NCBI GenBank assembly: GCA_963818775.1
Contig: CAWFUF010000027.1
Span: 55,344-119,343 of the forward strand
Length of the DNA stretch: 64,000 bases
Direction: 5' to 3'
Origin: JAMXLO01 sp963818775
GTDB lineage: Bacteria > Pseudomonadota > Alphaproteobacteria > Acetobacterales > Acetobacteraceae
Part shown: positions 8,969 through 18,028 of the stretch, one piece after another
Position numbering within the stretch: the stretch's first letter is position 1
Layout of the letters: every line of letters starts with the position of its first letter
Notes under the pieces: model-generated
What the model saw: only the letters and a program-made list of their open reading frames with translations
Told to the model about the DNA's origin: nothing
Database searches by the model: none
Made by a program: the position numbers and the translations under genes

Positions 8969-9856
8969 TTATGGCCGCACTTCCCGCCCAAGCGCCTGCT
9001 CATAGACCCGGATCACCGAACTGCTGTCGTCGCCGCCCATGCCCTTGGCGCGGGCAATGCGCATCAGGTTCATCACCTGCGGCGCTATCATGCCAGGCAC
9101 ACCCAGTTCATCGGCAAGTTCGAGCGCAAGCCGCAGGTCCTTGTGCGCGAGGTTGAGCGCGAAGGTCGCCTCGAATTCGCGCTTGAATGCCTTCTCGGAG
9201 ATATTACGGAACGCTGAGGAGTTGCCGCTGGCATTGCTGATCACCTGCTGCAGCTTTTGCAGATCGATGCCGGCCATCGCGCCGATCATCAGCGCCTCTG
9301 CCGCCGCCGCGGCATTGCAGAAGGCCAGCATGTTGTTCACCAGCTTGGCGACCGAGCCCATGCCGATTTCACCGACATGCACCACCTCGCCGCTGAACGA
9401 CTTCAGCAGCGGAAGCTGAGCGTCGAACACTGCCGCATCGCCGCCGACCATGATGACGATCGTGCCATCGGTCGCACGCGGCACACCGCCCGAGACCGGG
9501 GCCTCCAGCATCTGGATGCCCTTGGCGCGCATCCCATCGTTCACCCGCCGCGCGGTCGCCGGTGAATTGGTGGAGAGATCGATATAGACCGTGCCCGGCT
9601 TGGCGGTTTCGCTGATGCCGTCGTGGCCAAGTGCCACGTCCTCGACATTGCGCGGCATCGGCAACGAGGTGAGCACCACGTCGCAGGTGGATGCGATCTG
9701 AGCCACGGATGTGCCCGCGGTCGCGCCGAGGTCGGTACAGGCCTTGATGGCCGCTGGATTGAGGTCGAACACGACCACGTCGTGGTTGGTGTTGCGGATG
9801 ATGTTGCGGCACATTGGGCCGCCCATGTTTCCGACGCCGATGAAGCCGACCTTCAT
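8969..9856 (-). CDS. NAD(P)-dependent 3-hydroxyisobutyrate dehydrogenase-family oxidoreductase
   Basis: 295 aa beta-hydroxyacid dehydrogenase. The N-terminal Rossmann motif GFIGVGNMGGPM (4-15) and the substrate motif EAPVSGGVPRATDGT (about 118-132) are family signatures; the catalytic Lys is in SVAKLVNNM (about 168-176). Members reduce or oxidise 3-hydroxyisobutyrate, tartronate semialdehyde or similar substrates, and sequence alone does not settle which. The gene is divergent from a VOC protein, with about 100 bp between them. Confidence 0.9.
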   Translation of the reverse strand: MKVGFIGVGNMGGPMCRNIIRNTNHDVVVFDLNPAAIKACTDLGATAGTSVAQIASTCDVVLTSLPMPRNVEDVALGHDGISETAKPGTVYIDLSTNSPATARRVNDGMRAKGIQMLEAPVSGGVPRATDGTIVIMVGGDAAVFDAQLPLLKSFSGEVVHVGEIGMGSVAKLVNNMLAFCNAAAAAEALMIGAMAGIDLQKLQQVISNASGNSSAFRNISEKAFKREFEATFALNLAHKDLRLALELADELGVPGMIAPQVMNLMRIARAKGMGGDDSSSVIRVYEQALGREVRP

Positions 9857-9956
9857 TGCCGTTTCCCTCCAGGTTCACCCGCGGCAGCATGCCCCAACGG
9901 GCGGCTTGCGGAAACCTGGCTGCTGGAGGACGCTCGCGCAGCAGGAGGAATGGACC

Positions 9957-10502
9957 ATGGCAAACATTCGCGCGCGGCTGGCCCATATGGGTATCTACGT
10001 TCAGGACCGGGACAGGATGGAGCAGTTCTACAGTGAAGTCCTCGGCCTGATGGTCACCGACCGGGGCGAAGGACGCTCGGGGATGCACCTCACATTCATG
10101 AGCGCCAATCCGCAGAACCACCATCAGGTCGTGCTGGTCACCGGGCGCCCGGATACCTCCGGCTTCAACCCGATCCAGCAGATCTCGTTCATGGTGGACT
10201 CGCTCGCTGATCTGCGTGAGGTGCACAACCGCGCGCTCTCACTCGGCGCCACCGAGATGCGCCCGGTGACCCACGGCAACGCCTGGTCGGTCTACTTCAA
10301 GGACCCGGAGGGCAACACGGTGGAGGCGTACCTCGACACGCCGTTCCACGTACCGCAACCGCATGGCAAGCCGCTCGATCTCGCCAAATCGGACGAGCAG
10401 ATTCTGCGCGAGACGGAGGAGACGTGCCGGCAGGATCCGGGCTTCATGCCGATCGAACAGTTCAAGAGCCAGATGGCCGCACGCCTCAGCGCGAGTGCAT
10501 AG
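9957..10502 (+). CDS. VOC-family protein (extradiol dioxygenase/glyoxalase-like)
   Basis: 181 aa. One vicinal-oxygen-chelate module: LAHMGIYVQDRDRMEQFYSE at the N-terminus with a metal-ligand His, central HHQVVL, and FKDPEGNTVEAY (about 117-128) with the ligand Glu. The C-terminal 50 residues are an extra helical tail ending in FKSQMAARLSA. Start at 9957 follows a GGAGGA site at a spacing of 7. Such proteins include catechol 2,3-dioxygenase-like enzymes and other metal enzymes; the substrate is not predictable. It is divergent from the dehydrogenase gene and may belong to the same catabolic function. Confidence 0.85.
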   Translation: MANIRARLAHMGIYVQDRDRMEQFYSEVLGLMVTDRGEGRSGMHLTFMSANPQNHHQVVLVTGRPDTSGFNPIQQISFMVDSLADLREVHNRALSLGATEMRPVTHGNAWSVYFKDPEGNTVEAYLDTPFHVPQPHGKPLDLAKSDEQILRETEETCRQDPGFMPIEQFKSQMAARLSASA

Positions 10503-10535
10503 GGATCGACAGGCGCGCTGGTCCCACTTTCGTCC

Positions 10536-10600
10536 TGGCCGAGCTTGGCTCGGCCATCCACGCCTTTGTCTGATGCGGAAGTCGTGGATGGCCGGCCTGA
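10536..10600. repeat. REP-like palindromic repeat, copy 1
   Basis: Begins with a perfect 8-bp stem and 5-base loop (TGGCCGAG...CTCGGCCA, 10536-10556), followed by TCCACG and then the inverted CGTGGATGGCCGG. The GGCC..GGCCATCCACG core recurs at 42993 and 53463. It lies downstream of the VOC gene and may also act as a terminator. Confidence 0.6.
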
Positions 10601-10672
10601 GCAGTCCTCAGGGGGCCCTTCGCAGCAGGCCCCTTTGCAACTCAGTAGGACTAACCCTCACCGGCCGCTCGG

Positions 10673-11572
10673 CTATCCATCTCGCCTTTGGTCGACGAGC
10701 TCGTGCTCGATCAGTTCGGACGTTTCGGTCGGTACCGGCCGCGGGTCGCCGAGTAGAGATCTCACCCCTGCGACGAGGGTATCGCGGCGGAAAGGTTTCA
10801 CCAGTATCGAGGTCTGCGGAGGCAGTTCCGCCAGCCCGTCAGCATTTGGGTACCCGGTGATCACCAGCGCCTTGAGGAATGGCCGGATCTGCGTGGCCTG
10901 ACCGATCAGTTCGGCTCCGGACAACCCAGGCATCGCGTAGTCGGTCACCAGGACATCAATTCGCGGATCGCTTGCGATCAGCCGCAACGCCTCGTCACCG
11001 GTGGCGGCCCGGTGGACTGTGAAGCCCTCGTTGGCGAGGAAAGCCCCGACGGTCACCAGCACATCGGCGACGTCGTCCACGACCAGGAGATGCCGGGCGA
11101 TGTCGCGCTGTTGATCGGCGCTTGACATGCTGTGCTGCCGCACCGCCATATCGGGCTGCGCCGCCACAGATTCCGCTTTCGTCGGAACCAGGCCGTATGC
11201 CATCAGCGTATAGGCAAGCCTCCTGGTCGCAGACTGAATCACCGGATGCGCCCTGGTCTCTGGCAGCACGAAATGCCGGGCGATCGCTTCGCCTGCCATC
11301 ACCAAGGCCTCGGCCGAGGGCGCGCCCATTGGCCGTCCGGGTGCGTGTGTCTTTTCACTTGGGTGCGAAACCACAGTCGCTCGGTCCACCTCGTGATCAC
11401 GTCGGCTCGCCAGCGCGTCATAGCGTGCCCCAAGTGCCGTCAGTCCTTGCGCGTCGGCGGCGGTCCTGGCGGTGGCCGCCATGCCGCGAAACTCCGCGGC
11501 CCGGGCGTGAAGTTCCGCGACAGTGCATTGCGACAACGGGACATGAACCGTTCTGGCATTAGTGCACACCAT
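10673..11572 (-). CDS. Response regulator with helical N-terminal extension
   Basis: 299 aa. The C-terminal half is a receiver domain (about 160-275): LLVVDDVADVLVT, phospho-acceptor Asp in VLVTDYAMPGLSG, and SILVKPFRRDTL. The N-terminal 150 residues are Ala-rich, helical and without a recognisable domain. No DNA-binding output domain is seen. A perfect FNR/FixK-type box lies about 100 bp upstream of the start codon, suggesting oxygen-dependent expression. The N-terminal region could be a separate sensing or docking domain; I cannot name it. Confidence 0.8.
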   Translation of the reverse strand: MVCTNARTVHVPLSQCTVAELHARAAEFRGMAATARTAADAQGLTALGARYDALASRRDHEVDRATVVSHPSEKTHAPGRPMGAPSAEALVMAGEAIARHFVLPETRAHPVIQSATRRLAYTLMAYGLVPTKAESVAAQPDMAVRQHSMSSADQQRDIARHLLVVDDVADVLVTVGAFLANEGFTVHRAATGDEALRLIASDPRIDVLVTDYAMPGLSGAELIGQATQIRPFLKALVITGYPNADGLAELPPQTSILVKPFRRDTLVAGVRSLLGDPRPVPTETSELIEHELVDQRRDG

Positions 11573-11671
11573 TTTTGTGCATCCTGTAATTAAAACTCTG
11601 AATGCCGCAGCCGTTCCGCTGCTCTGTAAAACCCTACCGCTGCCTGCTCTAAGAAATGGTTACCGAGTGTC

Positions 11672-11685
11672 TTGATCCAGATCAA
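11672..11685. promoter_or_regulatory. FNR/FixK-type binding site
   Basis: TTGATCCAGATCAA, an exact match to the TTGAT-N4-ATCAA consensus of FNR/FixK/Anr regulators. It lies 100 bp upstream of the response-regulator gene that ends at 10673. A second identical 14-mer occurs at 12112. Confidence 0.75.
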
Positions 11686-11863
11686 ACTGAGATTGCGCGA
11701 TTTATTGCGCTACTGAGAATTCGGACGCTGCATGTGCACTCTTGCATGCGCAACATATGAACGATTGGAATTTGCTCGACCCAGCTCGGGCAAGATCGGC
11801 CGCCGCCACCACGCTATGGCGTGCTTTCTCGCGGTGACCACCAAGCCCCGATCGTCAACAGGA

Positions 11864-12058
11864 TCACACCATCTCTTGCTGACGGAGACCGGACCTCCGA
11901 GCCTGCCAGCTGCGTGCATCCCCGCACGCAAGTTCCAGCAGTTCGCCAGCGATCTCCACAAGGCGCGCGCTCAGTGCTGGGTCGGCCAGGGTCAAGGCAA
12001 GGCACTGAGTCTCGGCGTGCAGATCGAGCAGCTCATTGTCCAAGGGCTGGTCTTCCAT
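11864..12058 (-). CDS. Small acidic protein of unknown function
   Basis: 64 aa helical, Leu/Glu-rich protein (LLDLHAETQCLALTLADPALS...). I choose the ATG at 12058 because a perfect GGAGGT lies six bases upstream; longer in-frame starts would bury that site in the coding sequence. A perfect FNR/FixK box is centred about 60 bp upstream of this start, so anaerobic or micro-oxic induction is likely. Many Acetobacteraceae carry similar short unnamed ORFs. Function unknown. Confidence 0.6.
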   Translation of the reverse strand: MEDQPLDNELLDLHAETQCLALTLADPALSARLVEIAGELLELACGDARSWQARRSGLRQQEMV

Positions 12059-12111
12059 CGGCATACCTCCAGGAGGAATGCTACCGTAACCATACATTCG
12101 ACGTACAGGCG

Positions 12112-12125
12112 TTGATCCAGATCAA
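12112..12125. promoter_or_regulatory. FNR/FixK-type binding site
   Basis: Second exact TTGATCCAGATCAA. It is centred at 12118.5, so a class II promoter (site at -41.5) would start transcription near 12077, a few bases ahead of the GGAGGT of the 64-aa gene on the minus strand. That spacing supports it as a genuine site. Confidence 0.8.
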
Positions 12126-12266
12126 CACCTGGTACTGCTGGCGATGCGGCCCGAGGCATACTGACCAGGAACAGCTGTTGCCCAGCATCATAGAGCGGCG
12201 AAACGTTTGCGCTGGTCGTATGACAAAGTCAGACTACCGCGACTCGCGTCCCAACGATAGTGGCAT

Positions 12267-13085
12267 TTAGTCAATAGGTGGCCCGCCGATTGCCGCGAGG
12301 TAGCGGTTCACTGACAGGGCAAGCGCCGCTTTGCCGCCTGAAGGAATGATCCGGTCCCACCAGCTGCCATAGACGGGATCGAAGGGCCATGCCTCCAGCA
12401 CAGCGGCAATATGTCGCACCGAAGTCGCATCCAGCGGGATCAGGTTCGGATAGCTTCGCATGAAGCTGAGTTTTCTGTCGGGCGTCACGGTCGCGATGTC
12501 GCCGGACAACAATGCGCCCTTGCCGCCGGCGCCATCCGCCCAGTGCAGCATGGTTCCTCCGGCGAAGTGTCCGCCACAGCGCAGCAGCGTCACGCCAGAC
12601 GCAAGCTCCCGCATTTCGCCATCCCAGTACGTCACGGTCGGACCTGGACGCATCACCCACCTTCTGTCCGCGGCGTGCAGATAGATCGGTACACCACCGA
12701 AGGCGCGACTCCACTCGACCATCGACGCATAGAAGTGCGGGTGAGAAATCGCGATTGCGCTGATACCGCCCAGTGATCGCACGATCTCCACCGTGGCATC
12801 ATCGATGAAGCTGATGCAGTCCCAGAGAATATTCCCCGCCGCAGTCCGCAGCAGCAGAGCGCGCTGACCGATAGCGAACCCAGGCACAGTCCCTATGCCG
12901 AGCAACCCGGGTTCATACCGACGAAAGCCGTTGAAATGCGTCCGTCGCATCGCCGGCAACGAGGTCCACGCCTGGCCGAGCGGATTCACATATTGCCGTT
13001 GCTCCTGACAGATCGCGCATCCGGCAGGGGCTTTGTCCGCCTCGGGGTATTGTGTCCCGCAGGTGGTGCAGATGTGGGCCGGCAT
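12267..13085 (-). CDS. MBL-fold hydrolase with N-terminal zinc ribbon
   Basis: 272 aa. The N-terminus carries a rubredoxin-like knuckle pair (CTTC at 7-10, CAIC at 23-26). A metallo-beta-lactamase fold follows: an incomplete first metal motif (SHPHFYASM in place of HxHxDH), a second metal His in GGHFAGGT, and SGDIATV for the bridging Asp. The first motif keeps two His but lacks the usual DH pair, so the metal site may be altered. Substrate unknown. It is divergent from an MFS transporter gene across about 100 bp. Confidence 0.85.
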   Translation of the reverse strand: MPAHICTTCGTQYPEADKAPAGCAICQEQRQYVNPLGQAWTSLPAMRRTHFNGFRRYEPGLLGIGTVPGFAIGQRALLLRTAAGNILWDCISFIDDATVEIVRSLGGISAIAISHPHFYASMVEWSRAFGGVPIYLHAADRRWVMRPGPTVTYWDGEMRELASGVTLLRCGGHFAGGTMLHWADGAGGKGALLSGDIATVTPDRKLSFMRSYPNLIPLDATSVRHIAAVLEAWPFDPVYGSWWDRIIPSGGKAALALSVNRYLAAIGGPPID

Positions 13086-13187
13086 GCTCGCCTCCTCGCT
13101 GCGATTGCCCCAGCCTATCGCCGGTCATTCCGGCTGGCGACGCGGCGATGTTCGACGATACTGCGCCCACGTGTCACTGTTGCGCGA

Positions 13188-14453
13188 ATGACGGAAGCCG
13201 CACGCAAGACGCCAGCCACGGACAGGACGCATGACGCGACCTCCAGCGCCTCCAGCTGGCAGGTCACACTTTGGGCCATGGTGGGCATCCAGTTCATCAT
13301 GACAATGTCGTTCAGCTTCCTCAGCCCGATCATGCCGCTTTTCCTGCCGAAGCTCGGCGTCACCACCGAGGCGGGTATCGATCTGTGGTCCGGCATCCTG
13401 AACGGCTCCACCTCGTTCGTCGCCGCCTTCACCTCGCCACTTTGGGGACGACTCGCCGACCGCTATGGGCGCAAACCGATGCTGATCCGCTCGAGCTGCG
13501 CGATCGCGGTCTTCACCGCCTTCATGGGTCTGTCGCAGAACGTCTGGCAGTTCTTCGCCGCGCGTGCCCTGATGGGTGTGTTCGCCGGTTTCTCCTCGAC
13601 TGCTATGGCGCTGGTGGCAAGCCAGGTACCCGAACAACGCCTCGGTTACGCACTCGGCTGGCTCAGCACCGGACAACTGGTGGGCTCGCTGATAGGGCCG
13701 GTCATCGGTGGCGTGCTCGCCGATGTCACCGGTAGCTTCCGGATCCCCTTCTACTGCACCTCCGGCGTCACGTTCGCCGCGGTCTTCCTGGTGTGGCGCG
13801 GCGTGCGCGAGCGCTTCGTGCGACCCGATGCCTCGCATCAGCGGCGTTCCGGTCTGCGCGGCCTCGCGCTCATGATCGGTGCCGCCGGAATATTGCCGCT
13901 GTTCTTCGTGCTCTTCATGGCGCAGTTCAGCACGCGCGCGGTGCAGCCCGTCGTGACGCTGTTCGTGCAGGAGGTTGTCGGCAATCAGCCCAACCTGGCG
14001 ACCCTCGGCGGGCTGGCGTTCTCCGTCACCGGGCTGGCCGGCATGATGGCGGTGCCGCTGCTCGGCAAGCACAGCGACGAGATCGGCTATCGCCGCGTGC
14101 TGCTGATCTGCCTGGCGGGCGCTACGCTGACCAGCCTGCCGCAGGCCTTTGCCGGCAGCTACTGGACCTTCGTGATCGAGCGCTTCGGCGTCGGTCTGTT
14201 CATTGGCGGCATCCTCCCCACGGCGAATGCGCTGATCGGGCGCATGGTCGACCGCGCCAGCCGCGGCACGGTGTACGGCATGACAGCGTCGGCGACGTTC
14301 CTCGGCAATTCATTGGGGCCGCTGACCGGCGGCGCGATCGCCGCCTCGTTCGGACTGCGCTGGGTATTCCTGATCACCGCGGCACTGCTGCTGGCGAACC
14401 TGATCTGGGTCTATCTGACCGTGCCGGAATACGCGGGCGAACGGAAGGCGTGA
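13188..14453 (+). CDS. MFS transporter (drug-efflux type, 12 TM)
   Basis: 421 aa with 12 predicted TM helices. The loop 2-3 signature GRLADRYGRKPML and the mirrored KHSDEIGYRRVL in the second half are typical MFS motif A. The motif-C-like LSTGQLVGSLIGPVIGGVLAD lies in TM5, which points to an exporter (antiporter). I choose Met at 13188, where the hydrophilic N-terminal tail begins. The M20 peptidase gene follows after 63 bp in the same direction, so the two may form an operon. Confidence 0.88.
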   Translation: MTEAARKTPATDRTHDATSSASSWQVTLWAMVGIQFIMTMSFSFLSPIMPLFLPKLGVTTEAGIDLWSGILNGSTSFVAAFTSPLWGRLADRYGRKPMLIRSSCAIAVFTAFMGLSQNVWQFFAARALMGVFAGFSSTAMALVASQVPEQRLGYALGWLSTGQLVGSLIGPVIGGVLADVTGSFRIPFYCTSGVTFAAVFLVWRGVRERFVRPDASHQRRSGLRGLALMIGAAGILPLFFVLFMAQFSTRAVQPVVTLFVQEVVGNQPNLATLGGLAFSVTGLAGMMAVPLLGKHSDEIGYRRVLLICLAGATLTSLPQAFAGSYWTFVIERFGVGLFIGGILPTANALIGRMVDRASRGTVYGMTASATFLGNSLGPLTGGAIAASFGLRWVFLITAALLLANLIWVYLTVPEYAGERKA

Positions 14454-14516
14454 GCATGGCGTCGGGCCTCATAACCCGCTAGTTCCGGCGTTTCCTGCCG
14501 CTGGAAAGGCTGAACA

Positions 14517-15908
14517 ATGGGCACACGTGCGGGCGCAATCGGACGCGCGCTGGAATTCTTCGACGGCACCGGCTTCCGCGATCGGCTCGCTGAACTGGTG
14601 GCAATCCCCAGCACGTCGCAGGACCCCGGCCACGAGGCCGACGTCCAGCGTTACCTCGACGGCGCAATCAGACCGTGGCTGGAGCGGCTGGGCTTCACCG
14701 TGGCCATTCACCCCAATCCGCAGCCGGGCTTCGGCCCGATCCTCACCGCCGAACGTCTGGAGGATCCGGAACGTCCGACCATCCTGACCTACGGCCATGC
14801 CGATACGGTCCGCGGACTGGAGGATCAATGGCGCGACGGCCTCGATCCGTGGCGGCTGACCGAGGAAGCTGATCGTTGGTACGGCCGCGGCACCGCCGAC
14901 AACAAAGGCCAGCACGCAGTGAACCTCTCGGCGCTCGAGGCTGTGCTCGCTGAGCGCGACGGCAGGCTTGGCTTCAATCTGAAGCTGGTGCTGGAGACCT
15001 GCGAGGAACGCGGATCAGTGGGCTTGCGGGAATTCGTCGCCGCCCACAAGGACGAACTCGCCTCCGATGTGCTGATCGGCAGCGACGGTCCGCGCGTGAT
15101 GCCCGACATGCCGACCATCGCCACCGGCACGCGCGGCACCTTCCATTTCGACCTGGTAGTCGACCTGCGACCCGGCGGAGTCCATTCCGGCCATTGGGGT
15201 GGCCTGACCACCGATCCCGCCGTGGTGTTGACCCATGCGCTCGGCACCATCGTCGATCGCAATGGCCGCATCCTGGTGCGCAACTGGCTGCCACAAAACG
15301 GCCTGCCGGCCAGCGTGCGATCCGTGCTGGCGGGCTGCGAGGTCGGCGGTGGCGGCGAGGCGGCGTCGATCGATCCGGGCTGGGGCGAGCCGGGATTGAC
15401 CGCGGCCGAGAAGATCTACGGCTGGAACAGCTTCATCGTGTTGGCGATGGTTTCCGGCCGGCCGGAAAACCCCGTGAACGCGGTGGCGCCGAACGCCCGT
15501 GCGCATTGCCAGATCCGCTACACGGTCGATACCGATCCCGCGACGTTCGCCTCCGCGCTCCGCAGGCATCTCGATGCCGAGGGGTTCGCCAGCGTGCGCA
15601 TCGAGAACCCCGGCATACGCATGCCGGCAAGCCGCACCGACCCGTCGCATCCCTGGGTGCGCTGGACCGTCGCCTCTATGGAACAGACCCTCGGACGGCG
15701 CGTCCAGGTGATCCCCAATTCGTCGGGCGGTCTGCCGGGCGACGTCTTCGTCGATCACCTCGGCGTCGCGCTGATCTGGGTGCCGCACAGCTACAATGGC
15801 TGCAAGCAGCACGGCCCAGACGAGCATTTTCTGATCGCCCCGGCGCGCGAGGGAATCGCCGCATTTGCCGGCATCTGGTGGGACCTGGGTGAGCCCCGGA
15901 CGCCGTAA
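14517..15908 (+). CDS. M20-family metallopeptidase
   Basis: 463 aa zinc peptidase of the ArgE/DapE/carboxypeptidase G2 clan. The metal motifs are GHADTV (about 92-97), GRGTADNKGQ (about 122-131, bridging Asp), catalytic Glu in ETCEERGS (about 160-167), and HGPDEHF near 439-445. A dimerisation domain is inserted between (about 205-340). It hydrolyses an amide or peptide bond in a small N-acyl substrate; the exact one is unknown. It follows the MFS gene closely, hinting at joint uptake/export and cleavage of the same compound. Confidence 0.92.
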   Translation: MGTRAGAIGRALEFFDGTGFRDRLAELVAIPSTSQDPGHEADVQRYLDGAIRPWLERLGFTVAIHPNPQPGFGPILTAERLEDPERPTILTYGHADTVRGLEDQWRDGLDPWRLTEEADRWYGRGTADNKGQHAVNLSALEAVLAERDGRLGFNLKLVLETCEERGSVGLREFVAAHKDELASDVLIGSDGPRVMPDMPTIATGTRGTFHFDLVVDLRPGGVHSGHWGGLTTDPAVVLTHALGTIVDRNGRILVRNWLPQNGLPASVRSVLAGCEVGGGGEAASIDPGWGEPGLTAAEKIYGWNSFIVLAMVSGRPENPVNAVAPNARAHCQIRYTVDTDPATFASALRRHLDAEGFASVRIENPGIRMPASRTDPSHPWVRWTVASMEQTLGRRVQVIPNSSGGLPGDVFVDHLGVALIWVPHSYNGCKQHGPDEHFLIAPAREGIAAFAGIWWDLGEPRTP

Positions 15909-16181
15909 AACTGGGACGACCGAATGTCATCGATTGGTGCGGAAGCCGTTGAGTGACGTCAGAAATACGTCATTATTAACACGCATGAGACGCGGTCATG
16001 ACGCAATTGCTATATATCCGGATTGCTATTTACCGGCGGATCGTCTCTGCTTTTCCTTGAGGCGGCAGAGATAGAAACGATTTGGCTATTATTGCAAAGA
16101 ATAACCGGAGGCGTCAAGTTCCAAATAAGACTCGCATCCACGCCGCGGACAAAACCAAAACGACAAGGAGAGGTTGTTATC

Positions 16182-16412
16182 ATGCCCGCAATGCCCCGCA
16201 GTGCTAACGGAGAACACATAGGTCCCTCATACCATGAGTTGCTATTGGCCCTGGTCGAGGGAGAAAGGGTGGCTTTGGACATAGGCTCCGACTGGCCATC
16301 GGTTCCGAGCGAGGTTCGGTTCCCACTGCTGAAATGGGCCCACAACGCGCACAGGCTGCTCGATCAGTGCGAATTGGACCTGGCGGCGCCCAACACTGAA
16401 GAGCCAGGTTAA
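16182..16412 (+). CDS. Short hypothetical protein
   Basis: 76 aa. I choose ATG 16182 because AAGGAGAGG lies 8 bases upstream; the in-frame extension to 16023 lacks a site. The sequence is mildly acidic with a helix-forming middle (SYHELLLALVEGERVAL). No recognised domain. It overlaps by 4 bp the convergent gene for the HCCA-isomerase-like protein. The 270 bp upstream (15909-16181) are AT-richer than the surroundings and show no other gene. Confidence 0.55.
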   Translation: MPAMPRSANGEHIGPSYHELLLALVEGERVALDIGSDWPSVPSEVRFPLLKWAHNAHRLLDQCELDLAAPNTEEPG

Positions 16413-17026
16413 CCGCCACCCCTCCGTCGCAGCACCGCGTCGCGGATCAACGGCATGCGGTCGTTGCCGAAATACATGTCGTCACCGCCGACGAACATGG
16501 TTGGTGAACCGAAGCCGCCGCGATCGATCAGTTCCTGCGTGATCGCGCGCAGCTTGTCCTTGATGGCCTGCTGCTCGATGCCTGCAAGGAACCTGTCCGC
16601 ATCGACACTAACCTTGTCGCAGATCTCGCGCAGCACCGGGATCTGCGAGATGTCCCTGTCGTCTCCCCAATAAGCCTCGAACGTCGCCAGCGCGAACGGC
16701 ACCAGTTTGCCCTCGGGCTCCAGCAGAATGCAGCCACGCATGGCGCGGACACTGTTCACCGGGAACACGGTCGGCCGGTAGTGCATGCGGATCCCAAGAT
16801 GGCGCGCCCAGTCCTGCTGGTCCTTCTTGCCGTATGTGACCTTCGCCGCCACGGGCTTCTCGCGTGAGTTGTGCACGCTTGGATTGACCGCGTTGAACAC
16901 CCCGCCCACCAGAATCGGGCGCCAGGCGATATCAATGCCCAACTCCTTCTGCATCAGCAGAAGATTATGGAAAGCGAAATAGGTCCACGGGCTCGAGCAG
17001 TCAAAGAAGCATTCAATGTCCGCCAC
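16409..17026 (-). CDS. 2-hydroxychromene-2-carboxylate isomerase-like protein (DsbA-family, kappa GST-like)
   Basis: 205 aa thioredoxin-fold protein. The motif FDCSSPWTYFA (8-18) places a Ser at the glutathione-activating position of HCCA isomerases and kappa-class GSTs. FPVNSVRAMRG (about 98-108) and the cis-Pro loop GGFGSPTMFVGG (about 169-180) are also typical. Homologues isomerise 2-hydroxychromene-2-carboxylate in naphthalene degradation, but most genomic copies act on unknown substrates. A GST gene follows on the same strand upstream; a GC-rich repeat lies between them. Confidence 0.88.
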   Translation of the reverse strand: MADIECFFDCSSPWTYFAFHNLLLMQKELGIDIAWRPILVGGVFNAVNPSVHNSREKPVAAKVTYGKKDQQDWARHLGIRMHYRPTVFPVNSVRAMRGCILLEPEGKLVPFALATFEAYWGDDRDISQIPVLREICDKVSVDADRFLAGIEQQAIKDKLRAITQELIDRGGFGSPTMFVGGDDMYFGNDRMPLIRDAVLRRRGGG

Positions 17027-17052
17027 AACAAACTCCCAAATAAAGGCCCACC

Positions 17053-17092
17053 ATCCCCCCTCCCCTCGCGGGGGGGGTCAGGGGGAGGGGGC
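17053..17092. repeat. GC-rich palindromic intergenic repeat, copy B
   Basis: C-run, TCGCG centre and G-run, followed by TCA and a second G-run, as at 26783, 29279 and 33554. It sits between the GST and isomerase genes, both on the minus strand. It can fold as a strong hairpin. Confidence 0.75.
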
Positions 17093-17121
17093 CGCCATGT
17101 TCCCGAGGCCCTGACTTCCCA

Positions 17122-17844
17122 CTACGCCGGCACCGGCCGCGCTCGCTGATTATAGAGAATCTTCGCCCTCCGCTCGCGCTCCTCTGTCGGCAGCTTGGAC
17201 TGATCCTCCGACAACTCCGCGCCCACCGCCATGCCGCGCTGCACCCCGGGCCGCGCGCCAAGTTCCTCGAACCAGCGCTTGAAGTACTTGAACTCCTCGA
17301 TGTCCTGACCCTGCGCCTTCCAGTTCGCCGTCCAGGGGTAACTGATCATGTCAGCGATCGTGTATTCGTCGCCGGCCAGATAACGGCTCTCGTACAGCCG
17401 GTTATTCAGCACGCCGTACAGCCGATTCGCCTCGTCGGTGAAGCGGGCCACCGCATAGGACTGGTCGCCCTTGGTGTCGCCCAACCGCCGGAAGTGACCA
17501 CATTCGCCGCTCTTCGGCCCCTGGTTGGCCATCTGCCAGATCAACCACTGAATGACCTGATACTTCGGCCGTGTCGCCTGCGGGAAGAACTTGCCCTCCT
17601 TCTCGGCGATATACAGCATGATCGCGCCGGATTCGAAGACGGCGATGGGCTCGCCGCCACCCTTCGGATCATGATCCACCAATACCGGCATCCGGTGATT
17701 CGGATTCATCTTGAGGAATTCCGGCGTGAACTGGTCACCGCGCCCAATATTACATGGCACGATCTTGTACTGCGCTCCCAGTTCCTCCAACAGGATTGTC
17801 ACCTTCTTGCCATTTGGGGTCGGCCAATAGTGAACATCGTACAT
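17122..17844 (-). CDS. Glutathione S-transferase (YghU/GstB-like)
   Basis: 240 aa. The N-terminal thioredoxin-like GST domain (1-85) has YWPTPNGKKVTILLEEL and the cis-Pro HRMPVLVDHD and FESGAIMLYIAE glutathione-binding motifs. The helical C-terminal domain contains YTIADMISYPWTANW, the GST N-capping region. The Asn-containing TPNGKK is the hallmark of the Nu-class YghU/YfcG-type proteins, which also show disulfide reductase activity. A longer upstream reading frame (to 18246) is antisense to HU and is rejected; Met 17844 starts the fold exactly. Confidence 0.92.
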   Translation of the reverse strand: MYDVHYWPTPNGKKVTILLEELGAQYKIVPCNIGRGDQFTPEFLKMNPNHRMPVLVDHDPKGGGEPIAVFESGAIMLYIAEKEGKFFPQATRPKYQVIQWLIWQMANQGPKSGECGHFRRLGDTKGDQSYAVARFTDEANRLYGVLNNRLYESRYLAGDEYTIADMISYPWTANWKAQGQDIEEFKYFKRWFEELGARPGVQRGMAVGAELSEDQSKLPTEERERRAKILYNQRARPVPA

Positions 17845-18028
17845 CGCTCTGCCCTCTGCCTCGCTTGGGTACCAGTCAAAATGGGTGGCCAGGCCACCAT
17901 GCCACAGGCGCCGGCATTGAAAAGTCCTCCAATTCCCTGGGCCGGACTGCAAGAAATGCTTGTCCTGAGGGACAAACCGTGATTCCGTCACAATGCAAGA
18001 CAAACTGCAACAGCGAGTCGGTGTGAGC

